Shown here: piece after piece, positions 10,535-21,983 of the stretch | Position numbering within the stretch: position 1 is the first letter of the stretch | Layout: the number at the start of each line of letters is the position of its first letter | Source: Lithospermum erythrorhizon | Lineage: Eukaryota; Streptophyta; Magnoliopsida; Boraginales; Boraginaceae | DNA: 64,000 nucleotides | Assembly (NCBI GenBank): GCA_019722365.1 | Contig: JADFUC010001894.1 | Span: 62,001-126,000 of the forward strand | Direction of reading: 5' to 3' | The notes under the pieces: model-generated | Seen by the model: the letters and a program-made list of their open reading frames with translations, nothing else | Told to the model about the DNA's origin: nothing | Database searches by the model: none | Made by a program: the position numbers and the translations under genes

Positions 10535-12814
10535 TGAAATAACCGTTCCGTATAAGCATTTTTTCTTAATGTGATTCTAGTGCCCGATTTGAGTGTTTTA
10601 CGGTTAAAGTTAAAAATTTTAATGGAATAATGATAATATGGGTGGGCGGTAATATGTTTAGAGAATAATTTAATTTGACTCGTGTTGAATTAGTTATTAA
10701 ACCATTAGAAGCGAAATTTCTGAACCAAAACGAAGCCAAACTCCACTTAGGGCCTTTCCACCTACCGCTGTACTTATACTTATCGTCTTTTGGGCTTATC
10801 CTGAAACTTCTTTCTTGCTTAACCGAGGTATGGCGAAATACATCCCAACAATTGATTTTTTCTTCCAAAACAATGGCAAATCTTGTGGAATATAACTTTC
10901 AAAATCTTGTTCCCCATCTTAAGGTTAACAAAGGTATGAGTTTTAATCTTCAAATCTCATCATTTAAAGCTTGAGTTGACTTTCTATATAGTTTGACTTT
11001 TTGTTGACTTTTAGATCTTGATTTTATTATGGTATATAATTGTTATCTAGAAGTATCGAAGGACAGAGTGATTTTGAGTAGTTATTGAAGTTTAAGTAGT
11101 GCAAGTTGTATGTTGACTTTGTGACTTTTCTTAAATTGACTTTAAATGGTAATATGAGTTAGAGGACTTTAATATAGTTTGATTTGGGTATAGAATTATT
11201 GGTTTGAATGGGGATAGGTAGAGATTGGGTTGAAAGTTTGGAAAAAGTTAGATAATAAGTAATTGAGTGCTTGAATTGGAGGTTGTGTTTAATGGATTGA
11301 GTAGTTGTCAATTGATTCTTTGGATTGATTAGAGTGTGCTTAGATGTGTTATTGTTGGGGGTAATAAAGGTGATAAGCAGTATTGAATTTTACGAGGATT
11401 GGCGATTGGATTATAGTGCGTTGGAATGTTATAAGGGTATATCAATTTTGGGGATAGGACGATTACTAAGAGTTGTAAATTTGGATCGTATTGAGACGGG
11501 GTATAACACTTTCGAGGTTTATAGATGTTAAGTGAAGTTATTACGCGAGAATGTGTTGTAATGTATGATTTCTGTGAATAGGAATTTGAGCACGGATCTG
11601 TACGAGGCTGCATAGAGCTACCATTACTACTTTTAGGCTCGAGGTAGTACAAATCTCACGATGGGGACCTTTCATATATATATATCATGTTGCTATTTTT
11701 CATGTGTTGTTGAGACTATTACGATATGTGTGTGACTATGATTGATATTATGTGAAATTGTGATTTATGATGCATATTATGAAAAAAAGCGGGGAATTTG
11801 ATTGACATTATGAGATAACTATGATTATAGTATGGTGACATAGTGAGATTATGAGTTACGTTATGAAGATAGTTTTGGATATAATTCATGTTATGAAATT
11901 GTGTGTGGTACGTGATAACATTATTGTGTCATTTGATAACGGATATTAGCTGATTGCTTTATGTGTTATTTCTTGGTGGTGGTGACCCCAGGCCGGGAGG
12001 TTTGGTGTAGTGCGTATTGTGTGGGTAGTGGATTGGGAGGTTTGGTGTGATATGCATTGAAGGTGTAGCCTCGGTCGGGAGGATGGAGGTGGAGGCCTCA
12101 TCGATTGTTTAGGTGGATTCTCCTATGTGTATTATTTGGAGTGGATTCCTCATATGTGTATTATTTGGAGGTGGATTCCTCGTATGTACTATTTGGAGGT
12201 AAGTTCTCGTATATTGTGACTCTATGCGTAGGTAGATTCACCGGCTTGATGACTTTGTGTGTTGAGATTGTTTCCTTAAATGAATATGCATTAGTTATGA
12301 ATAGAATCTCATGTGTATAAGCGTCATGTAATATATTTATATATATATATAAGCATGAATATATGTGATGGAATCGATGCGTGGTATTGTATTAACAAAC
12401 TTAACAGTGACTCCACCCATTCTTTATGGTAGGCGTTTCATGCCTAGGTTTCTAGGAGTGATCATTAAGGTGGTATTTCTTGCGTGGAGATCGCTTAGGT
12501 GAGCGGTGGTGGCATGGAAGTCCTCGTCGGTCATTTCCTTTTGTTGTCGTTTTTGTATATTTTGAGGCAGTGTGTTGTATTGTATTGGCGAATTACAGTT
12601 TGTCATACCTTCCTTATCTTTGTATCTTGAATTTGTGATGCGGTATGCGTTGTTTTGTTGGATGTATTGTTGGAACACCACACGATGGAATAGGAGTTTT
12701 ATTTTGATAATGTCGTGAGTTGCGTTATTGTATCCATCGTTTGGTGACTTTCACGGTACTCTGAGTTGTGTAGTCATAACCTCGGGGCGGCTTGACTTGG
12801 GGTGAGTCGTTACA
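10535..12814 (+). repeat. Gypsy-1 5' LTR
   Basis: Starts TGAAATAACCGTTCCGTATA and ends GAGTCGTTACA, right before the primer-binding site. It matches 17633-20007 along its length. It contains repeated GTTGACTTT words near 10975-11130 and a short minisatellite at about 12111-12205, built from a unit of roughly 30 bp with the core GGATTCCTCATATGTGTATT. Confidence 0.9.
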
Positions 12815-12817
12815 ATT

Positions 12818-12836
12818 TTGGTATGTCGAGCCTAGG
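12818..12836 (+). other. Gypsy-1 primer-binding site (initiator-Met tRNA type)
   Basis: TTTTGGTATGTCGAGCC lies three bases after the LTR end. It resembles the usual TGGTATCAGAGCC site complementary to initiator methionine tRNA, with an extra G and one change. The equivalent site of Gypsy-3 is on the minus strand at about 46085-46103. Confidence 0.75.
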
Positions 12837-13196
12837 TTCGAGAATGCTTTATGGTGTCTGTGTGGTTATGTGCTAGTTTGATGAGTTGTTAGGGGTTGTC
12901 GTGTTGGGGTTTGCTTGTGGTCGATCAGCACCGCTGCTTGTGTTATTTCATAGGCGTGGGGATGCCGCACGTAGGTGTTGGGTAGGTGCGGAGGTGCGGC
13001 AAGGCGCTGAGGCTGCGAAGGTGCCGAGGTGGTAGAGGTGCCCGAGATGGGTAAGTGCAGTCGCCGAGAAAATGTGGATAGCATTGTGGGTAGTGATGAG
13101 CCTGAGTGCTGGTACGAGTTGCAGGGTAAATATTGAGTGGAGATCGAGACCGTAGTGCAATGTTGGGCCAGGGAAGTGGAATCTGAGTAGGATTAT

Positions 13197-14040
13197 TTGT
13201 GGCTTTTCGAGAGCGGGACCAGCAAGTTGCCGGGCGATTCTCCTATCCAGGCATTGGAGTTCCTCCGAGATTTGGAGCGTATATTTGAGCCTATGGGAGT
13301 TACTGGGGAGTTGAGGACCATATTCGCAGCTTACAGATTACATTGGTGGAGCTCGAGATTGGTGAGAGAATGTACACCGATCTTTGATTGCGGCTGGGCG
13401 GACACGTGTTGTGGGATCGGTTCGTGGAGATTATTTGGGAGGCTTTTGTGTTAAGGTGTATGTCGACAGAGAGAAAATTGATCCGGCTCGGCTTAGGAGG
13501 CGGGGAGTATAGCGACTAGAAAGACAAGTGATCTACGCCGTCTACTTCGGAGGTGAATCCTCTTGAGGGGAAGGATCGAGAGATTCGGGGATGGAATGGC
13601 TGGGAGATCCGCACGGGTTGTCATCAAGAATTATACAACTTTCCACTTGAACTGAGTGAATGATGCCTTCACGGTAGAGATGGATTTGGGCGAGTGTCGG
13701 TTAATTGGGGAGAAAAGAGGAAGACATGATGCTTCCCGAGATGGGTGGCGATCGAGTTAAGGATTCGGGGGCGTCGTCAACGTGCGGCACGTTACGGCCA
13801 GTCGATTCGATGCTCACAATTTACTAATTCTCGGTCGGCGCTCTTTGTTTCTATGCCCGGTCTTTTCATCGGTCCATGGGATCTCGGAGGTTATCGAGGG
13901 AAGCGGAGTAGTATGGGTGTTTCGTTGTAGTAAACCGGGTCACCAGGCTGGGAATGCCGAGGCAGGGGTTGTGATGCCCCCGCTATCGATAATCGCCGAG
14001 AAGAGACGCATTGCGGTGATTGTCCCCGAGAGATAGAGTG
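13197..14040 (+). pseudogene. Gypsy-1 gag remnant
   Basis: Open stretches at 13197-13454 and 13782-14036 carry gag-like features: the ALEFLRDLERIFEPMG segment of plant gypsy gag (about 13247-13295) and a zinc-knuckle-like FRCSKPGHQAGNA near 13920, in which the first cysteine of the CCHC box is replaced by Phe and the last by Ala. Gag forms the virus-like particle and binds the RNA. Frameshifts between the stretches make it non-functional. Confidence 0.7.
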
Positions 14041-14439
14041 TTGGTGGGAGTGCGCCACATTTCACTCGAGCCGGCCGGGGAGGAGGCTATCAAGGAAGTC
14101 GTGAAGTCGATCCGGCGGTGAGGAAGCTTTGGGCGTCTAGTTGGGAGTAGTCAGGGTAGTAAAGGTTCTTTGGGACTAGTCAGGGATGGTGCGAGACTTA
14201 GTGGGTGGGCGGATATTTCGCAGTTACACCCGGCGGGGAAGCTCGAGGATTCCCAGGTGGTCCATGGTACTTTAGGGTATGTGGGTTGGAAGCTTAGTCT
14301 TGTTTGATTAAGGAGCTACTCATTCTTTCATATCTACGAAATTTTCCAGCGTATTCCTAAAACTCGTAGAAATTCTTACTAGACATATAATTCTAACTCC
14401 GGTGGAAATGCATTAAGATTGAAGGTACTTAGAAATTGC

Positions 14440-15700
14440 CCTATAAGTAATCAATGTTTGGAGATAGATTTGTACCTTTTGAGATGAATGATTTTGATCT
14501 TATTCTAGGAATGGATTGGTTAGGGGAGGCGTCATGCGGTGATAGATTGTCATCTTAAGAGAAGATTGAAATATCTAGTCTGGTAAATCAGATCTTCTTC
14601 TAGGTGATAGAAAAATTCTTTCCTCTTGTCTCATTTTACGCCTTAGTTGGCCATAAGATCTTTGAGAAGTGGATGTGTTGGTTATCTTGCTCATGTTGTG
14701 GAAGCAAGTAAGGAGAAGGTCGTCTGAGGGAGGTGCATGTTGTGAGAGAATATGTTGATGTGTTTCACGAGGTTTCGGGACTTCCTCACATGCGAGGAGG
14801 TGGAGTTTCCATAGGTGTTCTGGTACTACTCCGATTTCTATGGCACATAGAATGGCTCTGGAGTTGAAGGAGTTAGCAGCAATTCTACGAGGAATTGTTG
14901 GATGAGGGATTCATTCAACCCAAGTAGTTCACTAGCAGGGTGCTCGGTGTTATTTGTCGAGAAGGATGGATCTTTGAGGTTGTGTATCGATTATAGATAG
15001 TTGAACAAAGTAACAATTAAGGGAGAATCGATATCCGTTGCTAAATTAATGATCATTTGATCAATTGAAGGATGCCGGTATTTTTCTAAGATTGACTTGA
15101 GTTCGGGCTACCATCGGTTGAGGATTAAGGAGGATGATGTATCGAAGTGGGCATTTAGAACAAGATATGGGCTTTCTGAGTTTTGGTAATGCGTTTGGGT
15201 TCCTGGCGTTTATGGACCTTATGAATCGGGTGTTCGCTCTTACTTGAATTGTGGTAGTGTTCATTGGCGACATTTTGATATAATGCAGTAGTGAGGGAGC
15301 ATAGAAGAACATTTGAGAATGGTCTTTGAGACTTTAAATTACCAAGTGTGAATTAGTTGAGAAAGTCTGCCGGTTTACGGGCCATGTGATTTCGAGGCAG
15401 GGTATAAGTGTTGATCCTCAGGTTGAAGAGCTGTGATGAATTGGGAGCGACCCACTAGTATTCTTGAAATCCGGGTTTTACGGGTCTAGCGGGATACTAT
15501 CGGAGATTTATACAAGACTTCTCGATTACGCGCCCGGCCGGGTTGGTAGAAGGAGTTCATTTGTTTGGAGTAGGGATTGTGAGCGGTGCTTGATGAGTTG
15601 AAGAAATTGACTACCGCGCCGATGTGACTCTTAAAATCGGGGCAAGGGATGGCTATGTCGTGTATAGTCTCTTTGTCGCATCGGTAGGATGTCTTGTCTG
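14440..15700 (+). pseudogene. Gypsy-1 protease end and reverse transcriptase remnant
   Basis: FDLILGMDWL (about 14490-14520) marks the C-terminal end of the gypsy aspartic protease. It is followed by a damaged REYVDVFHEV segment, the LDEGFIQP motif (about 14890-14920), CIDYR-LNKVTIKG (14983-15022), [13 protein letters not shown] (about 15108-15140) and GYYRRFIQDFS (about 15493-15525) of Ty3/gypsy RT, in different frames with stops. The catalytic YXDD box is not readable. Confidence 0.8.
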
Positions 15701-15739
15701 ACATGGTAAGGTGGTAGTGTATGCATCGCTGACTGACTA

Positions 15740-16010
15740 AGAAACCATGAGAAAACTACCCGACGCCACGATTTGGAACTAATTTGCAATTGTGTTCGCG
15801 CAAGATTTGGAAGCATTATTTGTATGGGGTGACTTGCAAAATTTTACCCGATCACAAAAGTTTGAAATACCTCGACCGCAGAGATTTGAACTTGAGGCGG
15901 CGAAGGTGGATGGAGTTTATCGGCGATTATGATGTTTCAGTAGTATCATCACGGGAAAGCGAATGTCGTGGGCGTGCATTGAGTCGTGGGGAAGATTAGA
16001 GCCATTAAAT
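15740..16010 (+). pseudogene. Gypsy-1 RNase H remnant
   Basis: Plus-strand frames show RKIWKHYLYGVTCK, then DHKSLKYLDRRDLNLRRRRW and a DYDVSVV segment, the conserved end of Ty3/gypsy RNase H. Frameshifts precede and follow it. Confidence 0.8.
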
Positions 16011-17480
16011 GAAATGAAGCAACTCGGTGTTAATTCCGGATTAGGTGTCGATGGCGGTTTGTTCGCACAAATAAAAGTTCGACCGGTTCTTTTTGATCGA
16101 ATACTGGAGGGACAACAGATGAGAAATTGCAAAAATAATAGGAGAAGTGAAAAGCGGAAGCAGATCGGACTTTGTGGTGAGAGAGGATGGAGCCGCACAA
16201 TGCATGAGTATATTAGGTGCCTTATTCTCTGGAGTTGAAAAAGGAGATTTTGGATGAAGCTCATAATGCCCCATATAGTATGCATCCTGGTGGTACAAAG
16301 ATGTATAGAGCAAGTGAGTGTATTGAGGTGGCCCAACATGAGAGGAAAATTCTTGAATTTGTATCCAAAATGTCGACTTGTCAACAGGGTGAAAATAGAA
16401 CTGCAGGCATCGGCCCAGGGGCCTATTGCAGTACTACATTCAGTGGGCTTGCAGGAGCATATTCACGATGGACTTTGTTTTTGGACTTCGAGGGCGTTGA
16501 GAAAGAATGATGGCATTTGGGTGATAGTTGATAGGCGGCCGAAGCTCCATTTCATTCTTACCAATTAAATCGACTCACGGTCTGGCCGGTTAGCGAGGTT
16601 GTATAAGGACAGTTGATAGCGATTACATGGAGTGCCGGTATCCGTTGTATCGGATCGAGATGCCGATTCACCTCGATTTTGGAAAATTTGGCTGATAGGG
16701 CGGTGGGTGGTACATCATTTAATCCGCAGTCGGATGGGCGTCAGAGAGAACAATTCAAAGATTGGGGGACATGTTGCGGGCTTGTGTGTTGGTACACAAG
16801 AATTGGGATGATGAATTGCCCTAAAATGGAGTTTGCATATAATAATAGTTTCCTTGATATTGGGATGGCACCATTTGAGGCATTGTCACGTGAGATATGG
16901 GACTCTAGTTTGTTAGACAGTAGGAGATAGAAAAATTATGCGATTCACGAGTTGGTGGAAGGAAAGGTCGATTGGAAAGGCATGGTGTCTGACGACACAC
17001 GAAAGTGGCGCGGGATAGACAAAAGATGTATGAAGATCGTCGCGAAGAGATTGGATTTAACGTTTGAAATTGGTGATAAAGTATTCTTGAGAATATCCCG
17101 AGTGGAAAGGTGTGTTGAGATTCGGGGAAGAGGGAAGTTGAGTCACGATATATTGGTCCGTATGAGATTTTGGGCAGAGTTGGTCCGGTGGCCTATGGAT
17201 TTTGGCGTTGCCTCGGCCATTGGACAAGAATTCATAATGTCTTCCATGTGTCATGTTTGAGGAAATATATCCCAGACGAATCCCATATCTTAGAGTCACA
17301 ACCAATGGAGCTTGGGGAGGACATACGTATGAAGGCAACCGGTGAAAATTCTTGATAAAGTAAGGAAAAAGTGTTGAGAAATAAAGTTGTGGCTTTTAGT
17401 GAGAGGTGTTGTGGCGAAATCGCGAGTGGAGGAGAAGCTACGTAGGAGATGAGAGGAGATCAATAGAAGTCAATATCCCA
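16011..17480 (+). pseudogene. Gypsy-1 integrase remnant and post-integrase tail
   Basis: The zinc-binding module is recognisable as NAPYSMHPGGTKMYR (about 16265-16310) followed by a WPNM-K-like segment. The catalytic core is damaged (VDRRPKLHF and HPQSDG-like words near 16535 and 16725, AYNNS with GMAPFEAL at about 16840-16880). The tail shows RVGPVAY and HNVFHVSCLRKYIPDESH (17228-17283). Integrase would insert the cDNA into the host chromosome; here frames break repeatedly. Confidence 0.8.
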
Positions 17481-17632
17481 CATCTTTTCGAGCGAAGGTT
17501 AGTTCTTAAACTTGTACCATAATATTGTAGTATATGAATTAATATGAGGTTGAGTAAGTGCATTGGAGTGCAGGCGCGTGCCAGGCGTTGAGTAAATTTG
17601 AGGATGAAATTTTTATTGGAATTAGGGAAGGC

Positions 17633-20007
17633 CCAAAATAACCCGTTCGTATAAGCATTTTTCTTAATGTGATTTTAGTTGCCCGATTGAGTGTTTTGCG
17701 GTTAAAGTTAAAATTTTTAATGGAATAATGATAATATATGGGTGGAAGCGGTAATATGTTTAGAGAATAGAATTTAATTTGACTCGTGTTCGAATTAGGT
17801 TAGTAACCCGAGTAAGCGAAATTCTGAACAACGAAACCCAAACTCCACTTAAAAGGGCCACTCACCTACCACCACTAATACTTATACTTATCATCTTTTG
17901 AGCTTATCACAAAACTTCTTTCTTCTTAACTTTCTCGAGGTATGGCGAAACCCCTTTGTCCCGACAATTGATTTTTCTTCCATTTTCTTGGCAAATCTTG
18001 TGGAATCTAACTAAAATCTTGTTCCCGTCTTAGGTTAACAAAGGTATGACTTTTTAATCTTCAAATCTCATCATTTAAAGCTTGGAGTTGACTACATATA
18101 GTTTGACTTTTTGTTGACTTTTTAGATCTTGATTTTATCATGATATATAATTATTATCTAAGTATCGAGGAAGGGACTAGAGGTGATTTTGAGTAGTTAT
18201 TGGGGTTAGAAAGTGGTGTAAGTTGTATGTTGACTTTTATTGACTTTTCTTAAATTGACTTTAAATGGTAATATGAGGTTAGAGGACTTTAATATAGTTG
18301 ATTTGGGTATAGAATTATTGGTTTGGATATGGATAGGTAGAGATTGGGTTGAGAAAGTTTGGGAAAAGTTCGTATGGTAATTAGTGCTTGAATTGGAGGT
18401 TGTATTTAATGGATTAATTAGTTGTCAATTGATTACTGGATTGATTAGAGTGTGCTTAAGATGTTATTGTTGGGGTAATAAGGTGATGACGAATATTGAG
18501 ATTTTACGAAGTTGGCGATTGGAATATAGTTACGTTGGAATGTTAGAAGTGTATATTAATCTTGGGAATAGGATGCTTGCTAAGAGTTGTAAATTTGAAT
18601 CGTGAGACGGGGTATAACACTCGGGGTTTATATATAGATGTTAAGTGAAGTTGATACCAACGAGATAATTTGTAATGTATGATTTCTTTGAATAGGAGTT
18701 GGCGCGGATCTAGCATGAGGGTATGGGCCATTACTACTTTTGGGCTCAGGGTAGTCTGAATCTCACGATTGGGACCTTTCATATATATATATATATCATG
18801 TTATATATTTTCATGTGTTGTTTGAGACTATTACGATATGTGTATTGTGTGACTATGATTGATATTATGTGGAAATTGTGATTTATGATGCATGTGCTAG
18901 AAAACTTTGAGATTTGATTGACATTATGGGAATAACTATGATTATGAAGTATGGTATGACATAATTGAGATTATGAGTTACATTATGAGATAGTTTTGGA
19001 TATAATTCATGTTATGAAATTGTGTGTGTTTGTGTCTTTGTGTGTGTGTGTCGTGTGCGGATGTGCTTGATTGCTTTATGTGTTATTTGCGGAGGCGGTG
19101 GTGATGACCGGGAGGTTTAGTGTGGTGTGCATATTGTGTGGGTGGCCGGAGTGGATTCGGGAGGTTTGGTGTGATGTGCACATTGAGAGGTGTAGCCTCG
19201 ATTACAGGAGGATGGAGGTGGAGGCCTCGTGGATTATTTGGAGGTGGATTCCTCATATGTGTATTATTTGGAGGTGGATTCCTCATATGTGTATTATTTG
19301 GAGTGGATTCACTCATATGTATTATCTGTAGAGGTGAATTCCTACTTGATGACTTTGTGTGTTGAGACTGTTTCCCTTAAATGAATATGCATTAGTTATG
19401 AATCTGATCCTCATTAATGTATAAAGGCACGTCATATAGCATTGTATAAGAGAAATCTATGTGATATGTGGGCCGAGTTATTTATTAAGTATCTGATTAG
19501 TAATAAATTGCATATAATATATTTATATATATATATAAGCATGAATATATGTGATAGAATCGGTCTGTGGTATTTGTATTCACTTTCGAGCAGCAATTTG
19601 ACTCTGTCTATGGTGGGCGTTTCATGCTAGGTTTCTAGGAGTGATCATTGAGGTGGGTGAGGGCTGTTTTCATTTGCGTGGGAATCATAAGTGAGGCGGT
19701 AGTGGCATAGGGAGACCTCATCAGTCATTTTCCTTTTTGTTGTCGTTTGTATATTTTGGGAGGCGGTGTGTTGTATTGTATTGACAGTGCGGTTGTCGTA
19801 CCTTCCTTATCTTTGTATCTTGGATTTGTATTACGTTGTACACATTATTTTGTTGGATGTATTGTTGGAACACCACGATGGAATAGGAGTTTTAACATTA
19901 ATGTCAACGGGTTACTTTGTTATTGTATCCATCATTTGGTGACTACGGTATCTGAGTTGTTGAGTGATCTTAACCTCGGGCGGCGACTTGGGGTGGAGTC
20001 GTTCTGA
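17633..20007 (+). repeat. Gypsy-1 3' LTR
   Basis: Matches 10535-12814 throughout but with frequent short indels. It begins AAAATAACCCGTTCGTATA after a short purine tract (about 17621-17630) and ends at 20007, directly before the right GATTG copy (20008-20012). It has the same minisatellite (about 19222-19335) and a TATATATA run near 19510. Confidence 0.85.
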
Positions 20008-20012
20008 GATTG

Positions 20013-20766
20013 TCCCCGATGCATTACCAAATTGCCACTTGCCTCTTCTTGGGACAATCACTCTTCTGGTGTGCTGCTCCTTCTGATGGTACATGTATCT
20101 CGGCTTGGACCCACCTTGGTTTTCTTGGGAAAACTTCTTTTTCTTTGGTTTACATGCTCTAGTATTGTGGCTTAGAAGGCCATGACATGATGATTATCCA
20201 GAGACAAGCATACTATAAGTATGTAGAGTTTCTCTTCCTTGGGCCGATCTAACCTCCTCTAAAGATAAAGAATCCTTTCTGTTTGTCATTAATTCCCTAA
20301 AATTCTCATAGGATGGAGGTAATGAGGCTAATAATATCAATGCAAAGTCTTCATCATCAATTTTAATCTGAATATTACATAAATCTAATAATATTGAATT
20401 TAATCGATCTAGATGATCTTTCAGAGATATACCTTCCTGCATCCAAAGCGCAAATAGACATTGTTTCAAAAGAAACTTGTTGGTTAAGCTCTTCGTCATG
20501 TAGAGACTCTCTAGCTTACACCATAATCCAACAAGTTTGTCTTGTTCAGAAACCTCTACAATGATGTCATCCTGCAGTGATAACAACAACGTTGAATGTG
20601 CATTCTCCTCGAGAAATGCCATATTTTCATGTTCAGGGTTAGGCGTTGGCTCCAACAGAAGTGTCCAAATCCCTTCTTGTTTAAGCAATGCCTTAACCTT
20701 GATTTGCCACAAGCTGAAGCTATTTCTCCCCGTGAACTTTTCAACATTCAAACTTTTACCACCCAT
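20013..20766 (-). pseudogene. Copia-1 gag
   Basis: The minus-strand frame 20766-20194 is open for 190 codons from an ATG only 20 bases after the primer-binding site. Its product begins MGGKSLNVEKFTGRNSFSLW and contains LKDHLDRLNSILLDL and LILLASLPPSY, the conserved copia gag (UBN2-type) pattern. A zinc-knuckle remnant (HQKSDCPKK, about 20075-20045) follows in another frame next to the Gypsy-1 junction. Gag packages the retrotransposon RNA. The first part is intact, but the element cannot make pol. Confidence 0.85.
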
Positions 20767-20785
20767 CTCATCGATGATAACCTAC

Positions 20786-20796
20786 TCTTGATACCA
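20786..20796 (-). other. Copia-1 primer-binding site
   Basis: On the minus strand TGGTATCAAGA lies three bases after the LTR end, matching the initiator-Met tRNA primer-binding site of copia elements (TGGTATCAGAGC) with a small change. Confidence 0.85.
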
Positions 20797-20799
20797 GTT

Positions 20800-21108
20800 T
20801 GTTATAATGAAGCCGTCTTTGTTATAACGAAATATGGTACTAGACTAGGAATTAAGTAAGAGATTTGAAAAGAAATAACACTAGAATTTTTACGTGGTAT
20901 CCTAAATAAAAGTTTGTTTGGACTAATCCATGGCAGAGCAACCACAATTTCACTATAACAGATGAGAGGAATACAAAATATAACTGAAATAGTTTAGGTG
21001 ATACAAGGTGTCAAGTAAAACCACTAACTATTTGGTGCAAGTAAAAACTAAGAAAGATAAGATCTTTATATAGGACCAACTAGTAAAACTAAACTCCTAA
21101 AGTTTGAA
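20800..21108 (-). repeat. Copia-1 5' LTR (outer end truncated)
   Basis: Matches the 3' LTR (2018-2252) in two blocks. The outermost roughly 40 bases present in the 3' copy are absent: after CCTAAAGTTT the sequence changes to a segment that is itself duplicated at 21282. A minus-strand TATA-like motif (TATATAAAG) lies at about 21065-21073. Confidence 0.8.
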
Positions 21109-21338
21109 ATGGAATAGGCTATCAAGGAAACTATTACTCGACCAAGATGTAACTATACAAAATATAGTTGGGTGATTGGTGATCAAGATGTAACTTGGCT
21201 TCTCTATATATAGTCATAGCCTTTACCACCCAAGGAATAAACATAGACCAACAAATTCTTTAGGCAATGAGTTAATACTAACTTCTAAAGGTTGAAATGG
21301 AAGAGGCTATCGAGGAAACCATTACTCGACCATTATGT
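21094..21338. repeat. Pair of 57-bp imperfect direct repeats
   Basis: 21094-21150 and 21282-21338 share a core reading GAAATGGAA-AGGCTATC-AGGAAAC-ATTACTCGACC. The spacing is 188 bp. The first copy abuts the Copia-1 LTR edge, the second runs to the Copia-2 LTR start. Confidence 0.85.
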
Positions 21339-21935
21339 TGGGAAACGGAAGCCATGATTTCGCTGTCAGTGGTTTTCAATACTTGAATTGGGAAATGGTC
21401 AAGTCCCGATCCATGTCCTAATATCGGGGCAAGAATACCTCAGATGCGTTCGGGACTTCGAGCAGGGACTTGGTGAAGTCCCAACTCGGGAATTTGCTGA
21501 AGCGATTTAAGGTGATTTTTGGGCTTTTCAGGGTCAAGGAATATTCTAGTTAGGTTATGTCTTTTTCCTATAAATAGATAGTTATTTATTATGAGTTGAT
21601 TATCACACAAATAGAGAATAATCATCATAGGAAGAATATTAGGATTTTAATATTCTTGAAGAACTTAGAAGAGAGTTTATCTTTGTTGTTGGTAGGCTTT
21701 GTTGTTGAGATTTTCGGTAATAAGAAAATACTCAACCGATAGCCTAACTAGTGGTAGGACTTGTAACAATTTTCCTTATTAATTACTGGATCAACAACAG
21801 GAACAAGATTAGCCTCTCACATTGAGAGGTGAACCTGTATAATTATTGTGTCTGTTTATTTCCATACTTTACTTATGTTCGTTGTCATGAATTATTTGGA
21901 ACTCCGTTAGGTATTTAGGGGTCTACATCATAACA
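21336..21935 (+). repeat. Copia-2 5' LTR
   Basis: TGTTGGGAAA...CATAACA, TG...CA termini. It shares GGGGCAAGAATACCT, TTTTGGGCTTTTCA and TATGAGTTGA blocks with the 3' LTR (23814 onward). Confidence 0.85.
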
Positions 21936-21938
21936 AAA

Positions 21939-21950
21939 TGGTATCAGAGC
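21939..21950 (+). other. Copia-2 primer-binding site
   Basis: TGGTATCAGAGC, complementary to the 3' end of plant initiator methionine tRNA, three bases after the LTR end. Confidence 0.95.
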
Positions 21951-21983
21951 TTGGTTGTTTCTCGGTTTTGAGTTCAAGAATCG

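Larger units (their letters stand above)
10535..20007 (+). mobile_element. Gypsy-1: Tekay/Del-like Ty3/gypsy retrotransposon, full structure
   Basis: Two long direct LTRs (10535-12814; about 17633-20007) flank a primer-binding site, gag, protease, RT, RNase H and integrase in gypsy order, inserted in Copia-1 with a GATTG duplication. Total length is about 9.5 kb. The integrase is followed by a conserved HNVFHVS-LRKYIPD segment, typical of chromovirus-type pol of the Tekay/Del group; I see no clear chromodomain. Many small indels break every gene, so it is inactive. The two LTRs differ by many short indels as well as substitutions. Confidence 0.9.
2018..21108 (-). mobile_element. Copia-1: Ty1/copia retrotransposon, minus strand, split by two nested insertions
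   Basis: Reading the minus strand, 5' LTR (20800-21108), primer-binding site, gag (20766 to about 20013), integrase (10529 to about 9400), RT (about 9260-8578 and 3687-3540), RNase H (3540-2990), polypurine tract and 3' LTR (2252-2018) follow in canonical copia order. They are separated only by a gypsy element (10535-20007) and a composite insert (3693-8572), each flanked by a matching 5-bp duplication. Without these inserts the element is about 4.7 kb, a normal copia length. Stops and frameshifts occur in all domains except most of gag, so it is dead. A protease motif is not visible. Confidence 0.85.

Noticed and set aside
15917..16384. Minus-strand open frame of 155 codons
   Set aside because: It is antisense to the Gypsy-1 RNase H-integrase region, whose plus-strand motifs are recognisable.
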